A DNA stretch of 64,000 bases, from NCBI GenBank assembly GCA_028826165.1, contig JAPDFW010000093.1:1-64000 (forward strand). Direction: 5' to 3'. The stretch comes from Anaeramoeba ignava. Its lineage: Eukaryota > Metamonada > Anaeramoebidae. Below, piece after piece: positions 10,712-21,696 of the stretch. Position numbers and translations under genes: made by a program. Each line of letters starts with the position of its first letter. Position 1 is the first letter of the stretch. The notes beneath the pieces were generated by a model that was not told the origin of the DNA, did not search any database, and saw nothing but the letters and a program-made list of their open reading frames with translations.

Positions 10712-11474
10712 ATGGATAAAAAACAATTTGGAAATCAAATGAAAAAATGGATATCTTCTATAATTGATAAAGATGTAGATTTCTCAATTAAAAATAGATA
10801 TCAACTTATTGAAGATCTTTGTTATTTAATGAGTAAATTAGAACCACATTTAATAAACCAAAACCAAAATAAAAAGTAACATTTACAAACAAATAAACAA
10901 AAAAATGAATTTAAAATGTCATTTTTCTTGTTTTGTTTTTTTGCGAACACAAATGTCGAAATGTTTTTTATTTTTATTTTTATTTTTATTTTTAAATTAA
11001 AGATTAACACCAAAAGAAAAATGGAATTATTTTATTAATTCTTGCTTAAAATATGGAGTTTCACAAGAATATCTCATTTCCTTTCATAATTTCCTTAAAG
11101 AAGGATTTGAATCACGTGTTCTTCTTTTAATTTATCAAATTGGATCAATTTCTAAACAAAGACAACATTCAATAGAAAGAAAAAAGAATAAAAAACAAAA
11201 TTTGAATGAAACAAAAATTGCACTTAAAAATTCAAATAGTTTTGAAAATGCAAATTTTAAAAACTTCCAAAATAAAAAAATTCTTTCTAACATTTCATTA
11301 ACTCATGTGAAAAAAAACCTCAATTCAAATGAATGGACAACAAATAGTTTACAAAAACAAATTTTTACAAAAAAAGCAAAAGAACAAAAAACCAACAAAA
11401 AGAACGATTCCAAAATTTTGCAAAATAAAAAACAACTTGAAAATGAATTGGAAATTGGCAAAAGAAGTTGTTGA
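10712..11474 (+). CDS. CH-domain N-terminal exons of a CH + PH-like repeat protein
   Basis: Exon 1 (10712-10875) and exon 2 (from 11003) are joined by a GTAACA...AAAG intron. The joined sequence resembles a calponin-homology domain: FGNQMKKWISSIIDKDVDF, DLCYLMSKLEPHLI, KEKWNYFINSCLKYGVSQEY and FESRVLLLIYQIGSIS follow the CH helix pattern. Exon 2 stays open to a TGA at 11474 but overlaps the next frame (11329-13389) by 146 nt. Two readings are possible. A 70-nt intron at 11307-11376 (GTGAAA...AAAAAG) would join the frames at phase 0. Alternatively there is one extra base in the A-rich stretch. I consider this, 11329-13389 and 13379-15217 to be a single gene. CH domains often bind actin or tubulin; the target is unknown here. 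Confidence 0.65.
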
Positions 11475-13389
11475 TATTTTTAAGGATGGATTTGGGAAGT
11501 TTGAAGCAAATTTTATGATGAAAAACGAAGAGAAAAACATATATTATCCGCATCAACAAAAACCTATGTGGATCAAATTATCAAGAGAAAATTTTTCCAT
11601 TTTGGAGTATTGTAATGAAACAGAAGTTGAGGTTTATCAATATTTAAATAAAAATCAATCACTTTTATGCGAAAGCACAGAAAATCCAAATGTGGTTAGG
11701 ATTGATTTCAAAGATGGATGGGTTATGGAGCTTCATTTTCTTTCAGAAAAAAGCAAATCTGTTTTTGCTAAAGCTTTTTCTATGTTTCAACGCTATTTAC
11801 CCTCTTACACAATTGGATCCCCAATTTATGCTGATATTCTCAATAGAAAACAAGAGATTCAAGCTTTGGCTTCTTCTTTTGTCAGGAATCAAAATGTTAA
11901 ATTTCAAGTCAAAATTCAACAGCAATTTTCAGAGCTTTTCTACAGCTCCATTTTGGAAATTGATCTTTTCAAAATTAGATTGATTTCTCAAGCAATAAAT
12001 CATGATCTTTATTTTGTTGGAAATGTTACTCAAATTTCCAAACTTCAAAAACAGAAAAAAGTGCTTGTGATCGATGTTCAAAATCACGACTTGATTACAA
12101 ATCCTGTGCATATTTTTTGTGAATCAACAACAACAAGGTCTTTGATTTATGAAACATTAATCAAGTTTTGGCGAAAATCTCGCAACAATTTTCTCAATTC
12201 AATGGAACTTTCCAAATACGAGCATTTTCAATCAGTTAGAAAACAGAATAATCCACATCAAGATCCCATTCTTATTGCTTCTTTCAATTCAAAAGGTGAA
12301 ATTGATTTGATTCAACCACAGCTTTTAATTCCAGAATACACAGAAATTAATCCTTCAAAATATGATCAAATGTATTTCTGTGATTCTCAAAACAAGAAAA
12401 CGAGCAACGATCTTTTAAGTCAAATTGAGAAAAAAAAAACCATTGGGCCAATCAACATAAGTATTTTCAAATCAGAAAAACAGCAATTCGTCCCAGCTTC
12501 ATTTACTTTCAATCTCCAAAATTCAACAATTTTGGTTTTTGATCGCTCAAATTTTTCTTTCGAATTTAAATACCACAAAAAACATCAACTTATTATTATT
12601 CAACCCACAAATAAAAACATTTTTTTATTTCGAGTTGATTCTGAACATGCGCTTATTATCCAAACACAAAACCAAAAGGATCTTGATTGTATTTTACTTA
12701 CTTATTTCCATCTCAGAAAAATTTCTAAATTTCAAGAACAAGAAAATCAAAATCCCAATTTCGGAATACCAACAACAAAAGCAATGACAAAGAGAAAGAA
12801 TCCTAAAATATCAAGTGAATTTGTTTTCAATTTTCCGCAGAAATCAATCACACTTGACAATGAATACGAAGATAATACAAATCAAGAAGATCAAGAAATA
12901 GAATATCAAGCAACCATTTCAGATGTAATTTCCACTATTCACGAACGTGTTGATATTGTTTTAAGATCTGATCATTTCTCAATTCTTTCTGCAACTTTTT
13001 CCATATCGAGATATTATTCTGTTCATTCAGTGCTAATTCCTTTAAAAAAAGCTTTAACACAAAATTCAAAAAGAGATGAAAATGTTCAATTTCATTTCGA
13101 TGAGTTTGATTACATTTTGATAGAATTCCCAAATTCAAGAGTGTTGCAGAATTTTATGAATGATTTCAAGCATCACAAGAAAAAGTATCTTTTTGAAACA
13201 CAGAAAATATTCATACCAAGAAAGTTTCATTTTGATTGTGTTATTTTTTTGCCACAAGCAGAAAAACCCAAATTTAACGCTAAAATTACGTTAGGTTTCC
13301 AATATATTTATATCGAAATTAAGAACGATTCGGATCAAGAATGCGATTTGAAGGATAGAATAAAATTCCAATATTTGAATGCAAACTAA
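11329..13389 (+). CDS. Middle part of the CH/PH-like repeat protein
   Basis: This frame of up to 686 codons contains repeated beta-rich units of about 100 residues that look like divergent PH-like folds. Examples are WIKLSRENFSILEYCNETEV followed by VVRIDFKDGWVMELHFLSE, and later VDIVLRSDHFSILSATFSIS followed by FDYILIEFPNSRVLQNFMND. Each ends in a helix, as in a PH domain. The first ATG (11329) is probably not a true start, because the upstream exons run into this frame. At the 3' end the frame stops at TAA (13387-13389) inside ATGCAAACTAA, overlapping the next frame by 11 nt. That frame continues the same kind of repeat, so a single-base error or frameshift is likely. No family was recognised beyond PH-like. 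Confidence 0.6.
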   Translation: MNGQQIVYKNKFLQKKQKNKKPTKRTIPKFCKIKNNLKMNWKLAKEVVDIFKDGFGKFEANFMMKNEEKNIYYPHQQKPMWIKLSRENFSILEYCNETEVEVYQYLNKNQSLLCESTENPNVVRIDFKDGWVMELHFLSEKSKSVFAKAFSMFQRYLPSYTIGSPIYADILNRKQEIQALASSFVRNQNVKFQVKIQQQFSELFYSSILEIDLFKIRLISQAINHDLYFVGNVTQISKLQKQKKVLVIDVQNHDLITNPVHIFCESTTTRSLIYETLIKFWRKSRNNFLNSMELSKYEHFQSVRKQNNPHQDPILIASFNSKGEIDLIQPQLLIPEYTEINPSKYDQMYFCDSQNKKTSNDLLSQIEKKKTIGPINISIFKSEKQQFVPASFTFNLQNSTILVFDRSNFSFEFKYHKKHQLIIIQPTNKNIFLFRVDSEHALIIQTQNQKDLDCILLTYFHLRKISKFQEQENQNPNFGIPTTKAMTKRKNPKISSEFVFNFPQKSITLDNEYEDNTNQEDQEIEYQATISDVISTIHERVDIVLRSDHFSILSATFSISRYYSVHSVLIPLKKALTQNSKRDENVQFHFDEFDYILIEFPNSRVLQNFMNDFKHHKKKYLFETQKIFIPRKFHFDCVIFLPQAEKPKFNAKITLGFQYIYIEIKNDSDQECDLKDRIKFQYLNAN

Positions 13390-15217
13390 AATTGAGAAAT
13401 CAAAGGGAAAATCCAAACAGAAAATGTATAATCTTTATTTAACAGAGGATAGATATATCAAAATTCTTGATATTTCTAACCAGAACAATTCCTTTGAATT
13501 CAATTCAATTTTACATGATTTTCGCGAATATTTCCTTGAAGGAAAATATAAAACAAACCCAAAATACCATCAAGCAAAAATTATTCTGAATCAAAAATAT
13601 CTTGGGAATTGCCGAATCAAATTGACAAACAGTCATCAGTTATATTTATTAACAAAAAATTTAGAAATGCATCGAATTTTTTTGAATATCGAATGCAAAA
13701 CAATGACTAATATTAATAATCCCAAAGAATTACGAATTGAAACACAAAAAAACACACTTTCATTGATTTTCTCCAAAGTGAATGAATGTAAAATTTTTGA
13801 GGAGAAAATTGTGATGAATAAAAGACCACAATCACCAAGAAAAATCACAACAGATTCTCATTTCCAGGGAATTTTATATATTATTGACAACGAAAGCTTT
13901 TGTGAAGGCTCAATCAAAATTCAAAATGGAATTTCATCACAAATTTGCATTTCACAGGATGATGGACAAGAAATTTACAAAGAAAAAATTTCTGATATCA
14001 ATATTTTTTCAAGTACTGCAAATAAACGTTTAGTGCGAATACAAAATGCTTTTGGAAAAGAAGTTATTTTCTCATTTTTAACAGAAATTGCACGTTCTCA
14101 ATTTTTGGATCAAATACAAAAACTCAAAGAAAAATCAACTGAAAAAGAAATTAAACAAGAAAAAGAACTTGAAATTGAAATTGAAATTGAAAGTGAAAAA
14201 GAAAAAGAAAAAGAAATTAAACAAGAAAAAGAAATGCATGAAATCCAAAGAAAAATATCTACTTTAAATGAACTTGAAAGGTTATTAAACACGCATTTGC
14301 AAGATTTTTCAGAAAATTTAACAAATTATGAAGTCAAATTTTTAAGTACGGATTCAATTTCAGCAGCTGTTTTAATTCTTGAAGAGGATCATCTTCTAAT
14401 CAACAAAAATGAACAAATAATCAATGCAGATTATAAAACAACCAAGATTTATTATCATCCACGAAACAATGAAGTTCTGCGAATTTTAATTGAAAAACCA
14501 TCAAAAATTTCATTTGTTGTGAAATTTTTCACTCATGATTTAAGAAGTATTTTTGTTGATAAATTTAAAAGATATAAAGAATTCATTATGGATTCTGATG
14601 ATTTAATTGTTTCATCAACACAAAAATTCTTTGTTAAAATTATTGACACTCAAAAAAGATTTCGAGGAAATGGAACATTTACTTTTGAAAATATTGATAA
14701 TTCAAGCCGTTTATTTCTTGATACAAGAATTGGTATTTTGGAATTAAAAAATCAAGCTCAACTTTCTTTATCAAATGATCAAGGAAAATTTATCAAAATT
14801 AAATCGGATCAAAATGATTCAAATAGATTAGTGTTTTTATTTAATGATCAAAAGAAACAAAATGATTTCGCAATTTTATTTGCAAATCATTTGAAAAATT
14901 ATTTAAAATCAAGTGATTTTCTAACTTTGAAAAATCAATTAGAATTTTCAGTTAAATGGATTAAATTGGAAAATTTTCAAAATGCTTTTGGATTAATTTC
15001 TATTCAATTTGAAACTATGACTCTTATTGCAACTTGTGAAAAATCCATTTTTAATTTCAAATTATCAAATATTTCCAAATTAATTCAAAGTAATAAAAGA
15101 AAAACAGTTTCTTATATTATAATAGATTCAAAACATTCTTTAAAAATTCAATTTGAAAATCAAAATCAAAGAGAGAAATTTCAACAAATATTTGAACATT
15201 GTTTAACTTTAATTTAA
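13379..15217 (+). CDS. C-terminal part of the CH/PH-like repeat protein
   Basis: This frame of 612 codons starts 11 nt before the previous stop. It holds more PH-like units: GILYIIDNESFCEGSIKIQN, then KRLVRIQNAFGKEVIFSF; RFRGNGTFTFENIDNSSRLF; and SVKWIKLENFQNAFGLISIQ. A Lys/Glu coiled region (KEKELEIEIEIESEKEKE) lies near residues 250-290. The ATG at 13379 is unlikely to be used independently: no promoter-sized gap exists, and the overlap keeps the same strand and domain type. A tandem array of PH-like modules suggests a membrane- or cytoskeleton-bound scaffold, which is inference. Confidence 0.6.
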   Translation: MQTKIEKSKGKSKQKMYNLYLTEDRYIKILDISNQNNSFEFNSILHDFREYFLEGKYKTNPKYHQAKIILNQKYLGNCRIKLTNSHQLYLLTKNLEMHRIFLNIECKTMTNINNPKELRIETQKNTLSLIFSKVNECKIFEEKIVMNKRPQSPRKITTDSHFQGILYIIDNESFCEGSIKIQNGISSQICISQDDGQEIYKEKISDINIFSSTANKRLVRIQNAFGKEVIFSFLTEIARSQFLDQIQKLKEKSTEKEIKQEKELEIEIEIESEKEKEKEIKQEKEMHEIQRKISTLNELERLLNTHLQDFSENLTNYEVKFLSTDSISAAVLILEEDHLLINKNEQIINADYKTTKIYYHPRNNEVLRILIEKPSKISFVVKFFTHDLRSIFVDKFKRYKEFIMDSDDLIVSSTQKFFVKIIDTQKRFRGNGTFTFENIDNSSRLFLDTRIGILELKNQAQLSLSNDQGKFIKIKSDQNDSNRLVFLFNDQKKQNDFAILFANHLKNYLKSSDFLTLKNQLEFSVKWIKLENFQNAFGLISIQFETMTLIATCEKSIFNFKLSNISKLIQSNKRKTVSYIIIDSKHSLKIQFENQNQREKFQQIFEHCLTLI

Positions 15218-15378
15218 CTTTAAATTTTAATTTAAAAAAATAAAAATAAAAATAAAAAATTGTTAAAATGACTCATTTTGATTCTTTTAATAAAATTTTT
15301 TTCATTTTTTTTTTTTCATTTTTTTCTTTTTATTCTTTTTTATTCTTTTTTATTCTATTTTTTTTTTAAACATTAAAA

Positions 15379-18300
15379 ATGGGAGAAGCAGAAGTTGATT
15401 TAAAAATTATTTTACTTGGAGCAAGTGGAGTTGGAAAAACAACTTTTGTTAATAAAGTTATCTATAATAAATTTGAAGAAAAACCAGAAACAACACTTGG
15501 TGCTTCTTATTTAGGTTAATTTTATATTTTTTTCACTTATTGAATTATTTTTTATAATTAATTTTTTAATTATTAAAAAAAATTTTTTTTTATTTAAAGA
15601 AAAGAAATATTTAAGTTCTCTTGGTTCAGAATATAATTTTGGTATTTGGGATACTGCTGGTCAAGGTATTATTTTACTTTTCTTTTTTTTAAATCTTTTT
15701 TTCTTTTTTTATTTATAAGGAAAATTTTTATATTTTTTTATTCTAAAGAACGTTTTGATTCTATATCTCAATTTTATTGTCGTAATGCTGGTTGTGCACT
15801 TATAGTTTATGGTGAATACATAAAATAATTTATAAAATATTTAATAAAACAATTAATAAAATAATAAATAAAATAATAAATAAAATAATTAATAAAATAA
15901 TTAATAAAATAATTAATAAAATGATTTATAAAATATTTAATAAAATAATTTATAAAATGATTAATAAAATAATTTATAAAATAATTTATAAAATAATTAA
16001 TAAATTAATTAATAAAATAATTAATAAATTAATTAATAATAAAATATTTAATAAAAAAAAATAATTAAAAAAAAAATAATAAATAAAAAAAATAAATAAA
16101 ATAAAAATAAAATAAAAATTAATAAAAATAAATAAAATAATAAAAATGATTTATAAAAATATTTAATCATAAAATAATTTATAAAATGATTAATAAAATA
16201 ATTTATAAAATAATTTATAAAATAATTAATAAAAATAATTAATAAAATAATTAATAAAATAATTAATAAAAATAATTAATAAAATAATTAATAAAATAAA
16301 AATAAAAAAATTTAATTAATAAAAAATAAAATAATTAATAAAATAATTAATAAAAATAATTAATAAAATAATTAATAAAATAATTACATAAAATAATTAA
16401 TAAAAAAATAATTAATAAAATAATTAATAAAATAATTAATAAAAAATAATTAATTTATAAAATAATTAATAAAAAATAAAATAATTTATAAAAATAATAA
16501 AATTTAATAAAATAAAAATAATAAATAATTAATAAAAAAATTAATAAAATAATTAATAAAATAATTTATAAAATAATTTATAAAATAAAATAAAATTTAT
16601 AAAATAATTAATAAAAAATAAAATAATTAATAAAATAATTTATAATAAAATAATTAATAAAAAATAAATAAAATAATTTAATTAATAAAATAATTTATGT
16701 AAAATAATTAATAAAATAATTAATAAAAAATATAAAATAAATTATAAAATTAATTTATAAAATAATTAATAAAATAATTAATAAAATAATTAATAAAAAA
16801 TAAATTTTATAAAATAATTAATAAAAAATAATTTATAAAAATAATTTATAAAATAATTTATAAAATAATTAATAAAATAATTTATAAAAATAATTTTATA
16901 ATTAAAATAATTTATAAAATAATTTAATAAAAATAATTTATAAAATAATTTATAAAATAATTAATAAAATAATTTATAAAATAATTTAAAATAAAAATAA
17001 TTAATAAAATAATTAATAAAATAATTAAAATAAAATAAAATAAATAAAATAATTAATAAAAATAATAATTATAAAATAATTAATAAAATAATTAATAAAA
17101 AAATAATAATTATAAAATAATTTATAAAAAAAATAAAATAATTAATAAAATAATTTAATAAAATAATTTAAAATAAAAATAATTAATAATTAATTAATAA
17201 AAAAAAATTAATGTAATTTTAATAAAAAATAAAATAATAAAATAAAATAATAAAATAAAAAAATAATTAATAAAAAAAATAATAAAATAATTAAAAATAA
17301 TTAATAAAATAAATAAAATAATAATAAAATAATAAAATAATAAAATAATTAATAATTAATAATAAAATTTAATAAAATAATTAATAAAAAATAATTAATA
17401 AAAATAATTAAAAATAAAATAATTAATAAAATAATTAATAAAATAATTAAAAAATAATTAATAAAATAATTAATAAAATAATAAAAAATAATATAAAATA
17501 ATTAATAAAAAAATAATAATAAAATAAATAATAAAATAATTAAAAAAATAAAATAATAAAATAATTAATAAAATAAATAATAAAATAATAAATAAAATAA
17601 TTAATAAAATAATTAATAAAAATAATTAATAAAATAATTAATAAAAAAATAATTAATAAAATAATTAATAAAATAATTAATAAAATAATAAAATAAAAAT
17701 AATAAATAATAAAATAATTAATAAAATAATTAATAAAAAATAATAATAAAATAATAAAAAAATAAAATAAAATAATTAATAAAAAATAATTAATAAAATA
17801 AAATAAAATAAATTAATAAAAAATTAATAAAATAAATAAAATAATTAATAAAATTAATAAAATAATTAATAAAATAATTAATAAAATAATTAATAAAATA
17901 ATTAATAAAATAATTAATAAAATAATTAATAAAATAATTAATAAAATAATTAATAAAATAATTAATAAAATAATTAATAAAATAATTAATAAAATAATTA
18001 ATAAAATAATTAATAAAATAATTAATAAAATAAAAATAATTTTTAATAAAATATTTAATAAAATAATTTATAAAATAATTAATAAAATAATTAATAATTT
18101 AAAAATTAATAAAATAATTAATAAAATAAAGATATAACAAAGAAAGAAACATTTGCAAAATTGGATCGATTTGTAGACAAATTACAACATGCGAAACCAG
18201 ATGTATTTACAATAATAATAGGAACTAAATTAGACATGGTAGAAGAAACAAAAACGATGAGGGAAGTTAAACCTGAAGAAGGACAAGCAAGAGCAAAAAC

Positions 18301-18502
18301 ATTAAATGCAGAATTTTTTGAAATTTCTTCAAAAACTGGATATAATATTGATAAAGTTTGGGAAGCAATTGGAAAAGGTTATGAAAAATCTTTAATTAGA
18401 AAAGGTCGTCAACCTGCTAATTCTAATTCTAATACTAATTCTAATACTACTGTTAAAGTTAAAGATATTTCTACGAAAAAGGGAAAATCTGGTTGTTGTT
18501 AA
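15379..18502 (+). CDS. Rab-family small GTPase, Rab24/Rab20-like
   Basis: Exons 15379-15514, 15600-15665, 15749-15811 and 18132-18502 join in frame to 211 residues. All three introns are in phase 1. Motifs: P-loop GASGVGKTT, switch II WDTAGQERF, base-binding GTKLD (TKxD instead of NKxD) and SSKTG, ending in GCC for double prenylation. The TKxD form, the SSKTG block and the acidic stretch after it resemble Rab24, an autophagy-linked atypical Rab. The assignment is by motif and not by phylogeny. Intron 3 is 2,319 bp of TAATTAATAAAA repeats, far longer than the total coding length. Position 15379 is the only ATG that gives the complete P-loop. Confidence 0.85.
15812..18130 (+). repeat. 2.3-kb intron of TAATTAATAAAA repeats (Rab24-like gene)
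   Basis: The intron opens with GTGAAT and ends in AAATAAAG. Between them the DNA is A/T-only with a handful of G or C. It consists of loosely phased AATTAATAAAAT units that become nearly perfect at 17840-18030. I saw no AG dinucleotide on the sense strand before the acceptor. Confidence 0.9.
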
Positions 18503-19624
18503 CAATTCCTTTTTAAATTTCAGTTTCCTATTTTCATTTTTTTTAAACAGATTCGTTTTTTAAAAAAAAAAACAAAAAAATAAATTATTCAAAAAAAAAA
18601 TAATTGAATAAATTTATTCCACTTTTTATTCCACTTTTTATTCCACTTTTTATTCCAATTTTTATTATAATTTTTATTCCAATTTTTATTATAATATTTA
18701 TTATAATTTTTATTTTAATTTTTATTCCACTTTTTATTATAATTTTTATTATAATTTTTATTTTAATTTTTATTTTAATATTTATTATAATTTTTATTCC
18801 AATTTTTATTTTAATTTTTATTCCAATTTTTATTCCAATTTTTATTATAATTTTTTTATTATAATTTTTATTATAATTTTTATTCCATTTTTTATTCCAA
18901 TTTTTATTCCACTTTTTTTTTTAATTTTTTTTAATTTTTTATAATTTTTATTATAATTTTTATTATAATTTTTATTTTAATTTTTATTATAATTTTTATT
19001 TTTTTTAATTTTTTATTATTTTTTTTATTTTTTTAATTTTTTTATTTTTTATTTTTATTATAATTATTTTTATTATAATTTTTATTATAATTTTTATTTT
19101 AATTTTTTTTATAATTTTTTTTATTTTTTTTATTTTTTTTATTATAATTTTTATTTTTATTAATTTTTATTATAATTTTTATTATAATTTTTATTTTACT
19201 TTTATTTTTAATCAATTTTTATTATAATTTTTATTTTTTTATTTTTATTATAACTTTTTTTTATTATAATTTTTTTTAATTTTAATTTTTTTTTATATTT
19301 TTATAATTTTTTAATTTTTATTTTTATTTTTTTTTTTTTTTTTTTTTTATTATTTTTATTATAATTTTTATTATAATTTTTATTTCCGAATTTTTATTAT
19401 AATTTTTATTTTAATTTTTATTTTAATTTTTATTTTAATTTTTATTTTAATTTTTATTATAATTTTTATTATAATTTTTATTCCACTTTTTATTATAATT
19501 TTTATTCCAATTTTTATTATAATTTTTATTATAATTTTTATTCCACTTTTTATTCCACTTTTTATTCCAATTTTTGTTTAGATTAAAGATTTAAATTTAT
19601 TATTTTAAAAAAGAAAAAGAAAAT
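18503..19624. repeat. Convergent intergenic repeat, TTTTTATTATAA/TTTTTATTCCA units
   Basis: This is the space between the 3' ends of the Rab24-like gene (+) and Cpn10 (-). From about 18604 to 19575 it is a 12-nt repeat family with TTTTTATTATAA, TTTTTATTCCAA and TTTTTATTTTAA variants. The plus-strand frame is open at 18604-18864 (Ile-Phe repeats), but that follows from the repeat. No gene is visible. Confidence 0.85.
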
Positions 19625-20602
19625 TTAAAAATCAGAAAGAATTTCAGCAACAAGATCAGTTTCATGTAAAAGAAAATAATTATCACCAACACTTTTAAGT
19701 TGAATTCCACCAAATTTAGGTAAAATAACTTTTGCACCAACTTTTGTTGTTATTGGGATTGTATTTCCTGATATATCTTCTCTTCCTGTTCCAATTGCTA
19801 TTACTTTTCCTAATTGACTTTTTGTTTTAGCTGATTCTGGTATATAAATTCCTTCTTTTGTTTTTTCTTGTTTTCCTTCTCTTTCAACCAAAATCCAACC
19901 AAATAAAGGATGAATTGATTTTGGATCAATCTTTTATAATTAATTTTAATTTTGATTTTAATTTTAATTTTAATTTTAATTTTAATTTTAATTTTAATTT
20001 TAATTTTAATTTTAATTTTAATTTTAATTTTAATTTTAATTTTAATTTATTTTAATTTTAATTTTAATTTTAATTTTAATTTTAATATTAATTTTGATTT
20101 TAATTTTAATTTTATATTTTAATTTTGATTTTTGATTTTATATTTTTAATAATTAATTTTAATTTTGATTTTAATTTTAATTTTAATTTTAATTTTAATT
20201 TTAATTTTAATTTTATATTTTAATTTTAATTTTAATTTTGATTTTAATTTTAATTTTAATTTTGATATTAATTTTATAAATGAATTTTAATATTAATATT
20301 AATTTTGATTTTAATTTTAATTTTAAATTTAATTTTAATATTAATATTAATTTTGATTTTAATTTTAATTTTAATTTTAATTTTAATTTTGATTTTAATT
20401 TGAATTTGAATATTAATATTAATTTTGATTTTAATTTTAAAATTTACTTTTCCTGTTGAAGAAAATGTTGAAAAAATTAAATTTGGAATAAATTGATTTA
20501 ATTGTTTTTTAAAATTTTGTAACTAAAAAATTATTAATTTTAAAAATTGATTTAATTTTAAAAAATAAATTATAAAGAAGAATAATTAAATAAAAATACC
20601 AT
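19625..20602 (-). CDS. Chaperonin 10 (GroES/HSP10), organelle-type
   Basis: Exon 3 (19625-19930) carries the whole Cpn10 fold: HPLFGWILVEREG, the mobile-loop region GIYIPESAKTKSQLGKVIAI, and VGAKVILPKFGGI before the C-terminal LVAEILSDF. Exon 2 (20448-20522) supplies 25 residues rich in Lys, Gln, Phe and Ser with no acids (start LQNFKKQLNQF), as expected for a mitochondrial or hydrogenosomal presequence. The initiator ATG at 20600-20602 is directly followed by a GTATTT donor. Exon 1 would then contribute only the start codon, giving 127 residues in total. Cpn10 caps the Cpn60 ring in organelle protein folding, so the organism keeps a mitochondrion-related organelle. The domain is certain; the first exon is an inference. 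Confidence 0.88.
19931..20447 (-). repeat. Cpn10 intron 2: TTTTAA/TTTTGA hexamers
   Basis: The 517-bp intron is made of (TTTTAA)n with TTTTGA and TATATT variants on the plus strand, hence A-rich in the sense direction. Donor GTAAAT, acceptor AAAAG. Confidence 0.85.
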
Positions 20603-21096
20603 TTAAAAATAAAAAAAATGAAAAAAATGAAAAAATGAAAAAATGAAAAAAAATTTTTTTTTATTTTTATTTTTTTTTTAATTAAAAATTTTTCCTTAAA
20701 TAAATTAAAATGAATAAGAAAAGAAATTAAAAAAACTATTTAAAAAAGTTTAATCAATTCGTTTTTTTTTCTTATATTTTTTTTTTCAAGGAATTTTTCT
20801 TTGGTTTTTTTAGTGTATATTGAGAATTAAATAAAATATTTTTTCACCAATAACATGGAGTATAAAACCATTAATATTTTTAATTTTTCAATTTTAAACT
20901 AAATCATTTTTAATTAAATAAAAAATTTTCTAATTTAAAAAATTGAAAAATGAAAAATGAAAAAATGAAAAAAATTAAAAAAATTTTTTATTAAAAAAAA
21001 AAAGAAAATTTTTTTAAATTTTGTTTTGTTTAAATTTTTCAAAAACAAAAAGGAAATTTAAAAAGAAAGAAATAAAAGAATGTAAAATAGAGAAGA
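20603..21096. other. Spacer upstream of Cpn10, with one arm of an inverted duplication
   Basis: 20603-20937 is A/T-rich spacer with no recognisable gene; it probably holds the Cpn10 promoter. From about 20938 the sequence matches, in reverse complement, the region downstream of the second SEM1 copy (to about 33157). It is therefore one end of the SEM1 inverted duplication. Confidence 0.7.
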
Positions 21097-21472
21097 TTAT
21101 TTCTTATTTTTTTGTAATTCAGCCTAATTTTTAAATTGAAAATAATTTTAATTTTTTTAATAAATAAATTTTTGATTTTTTTATTAAAAATAAATTTTAC
21201 ACGAAGTTGTTCAGCAAAATCATCTTCAATATCATCTTCATCCCAATCATCTCTCCATTGTAACATATCTTCATGATTTTTTTCTTCCTCTTTCCAATCT
21301 TTTATTATTAAAAATTTTGAAAAGAGATTAATAATTTAAAAATTAAAAAGAAAAGTTGTTTTTCAATTAAATTGAAAAAATAAGAATAAATTTAATAAAA
21401 ACCTTCTTCAAATTCTTCAAAAATATCATCTTCTTCAATAATTTCTAAAACAGTTTTTTGTTGATTTTCCAT
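21097..21472 (-). CDS. SEM1: SEM1/DSS1 proteasome lid subunit, copy 1
   Basis: Exons 21403-21472, 21201-21298 and 21097-21123 give 64 residues. The acidic-aromatic signature is clear: EEDDIFEEFEE in exon 1, then WRDDWDEDDIEDDFAEQLR in exon 2, and AELQKNKK at the end. These match DSS1/SEM1 (EEFEEF and WEDNWDDD in the human protein) in order, and the length is close to the family's about 70. SEM1 stabilises the 19S proteasome lid and also joins BRCA2 and TREX-2 type complexes. Introns are 104 and 77 bp. The encoded protein is identical to that of copy 2 at 32614-32988; the only coding difference I see is a silent TTA/TTG Leu codon. Confidence 0.9.
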
Positions 21473-21696
21473 TTTATATTAATATTTTTTATTAAAAAAC
21501 AAAAGAAAAAAAAATGAAAAAAATGAAATTTAAAAAAAGTTTATTTTAAAAAAATTTTGGAATTCATTTAAGAAAAAAGGAAAAAGAAATAAAAGAAATA
21601 AAAGAATTCAACAAAATGATAAAAAAAAAAAAAAAATGAATGAAACAATCTGACAAAAAAAGAGTAAAAAAAAAAGAGAGAAATGATTTTAAATTT

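Noticed and set aside
13424-13443. A 20-nt mini-intron GTATAA...AACAG in the CH/PH gene
   Set aside because: It lies after the stop at 13389, so it cannot join the two frames, and it would be far shorter than any other intron here.
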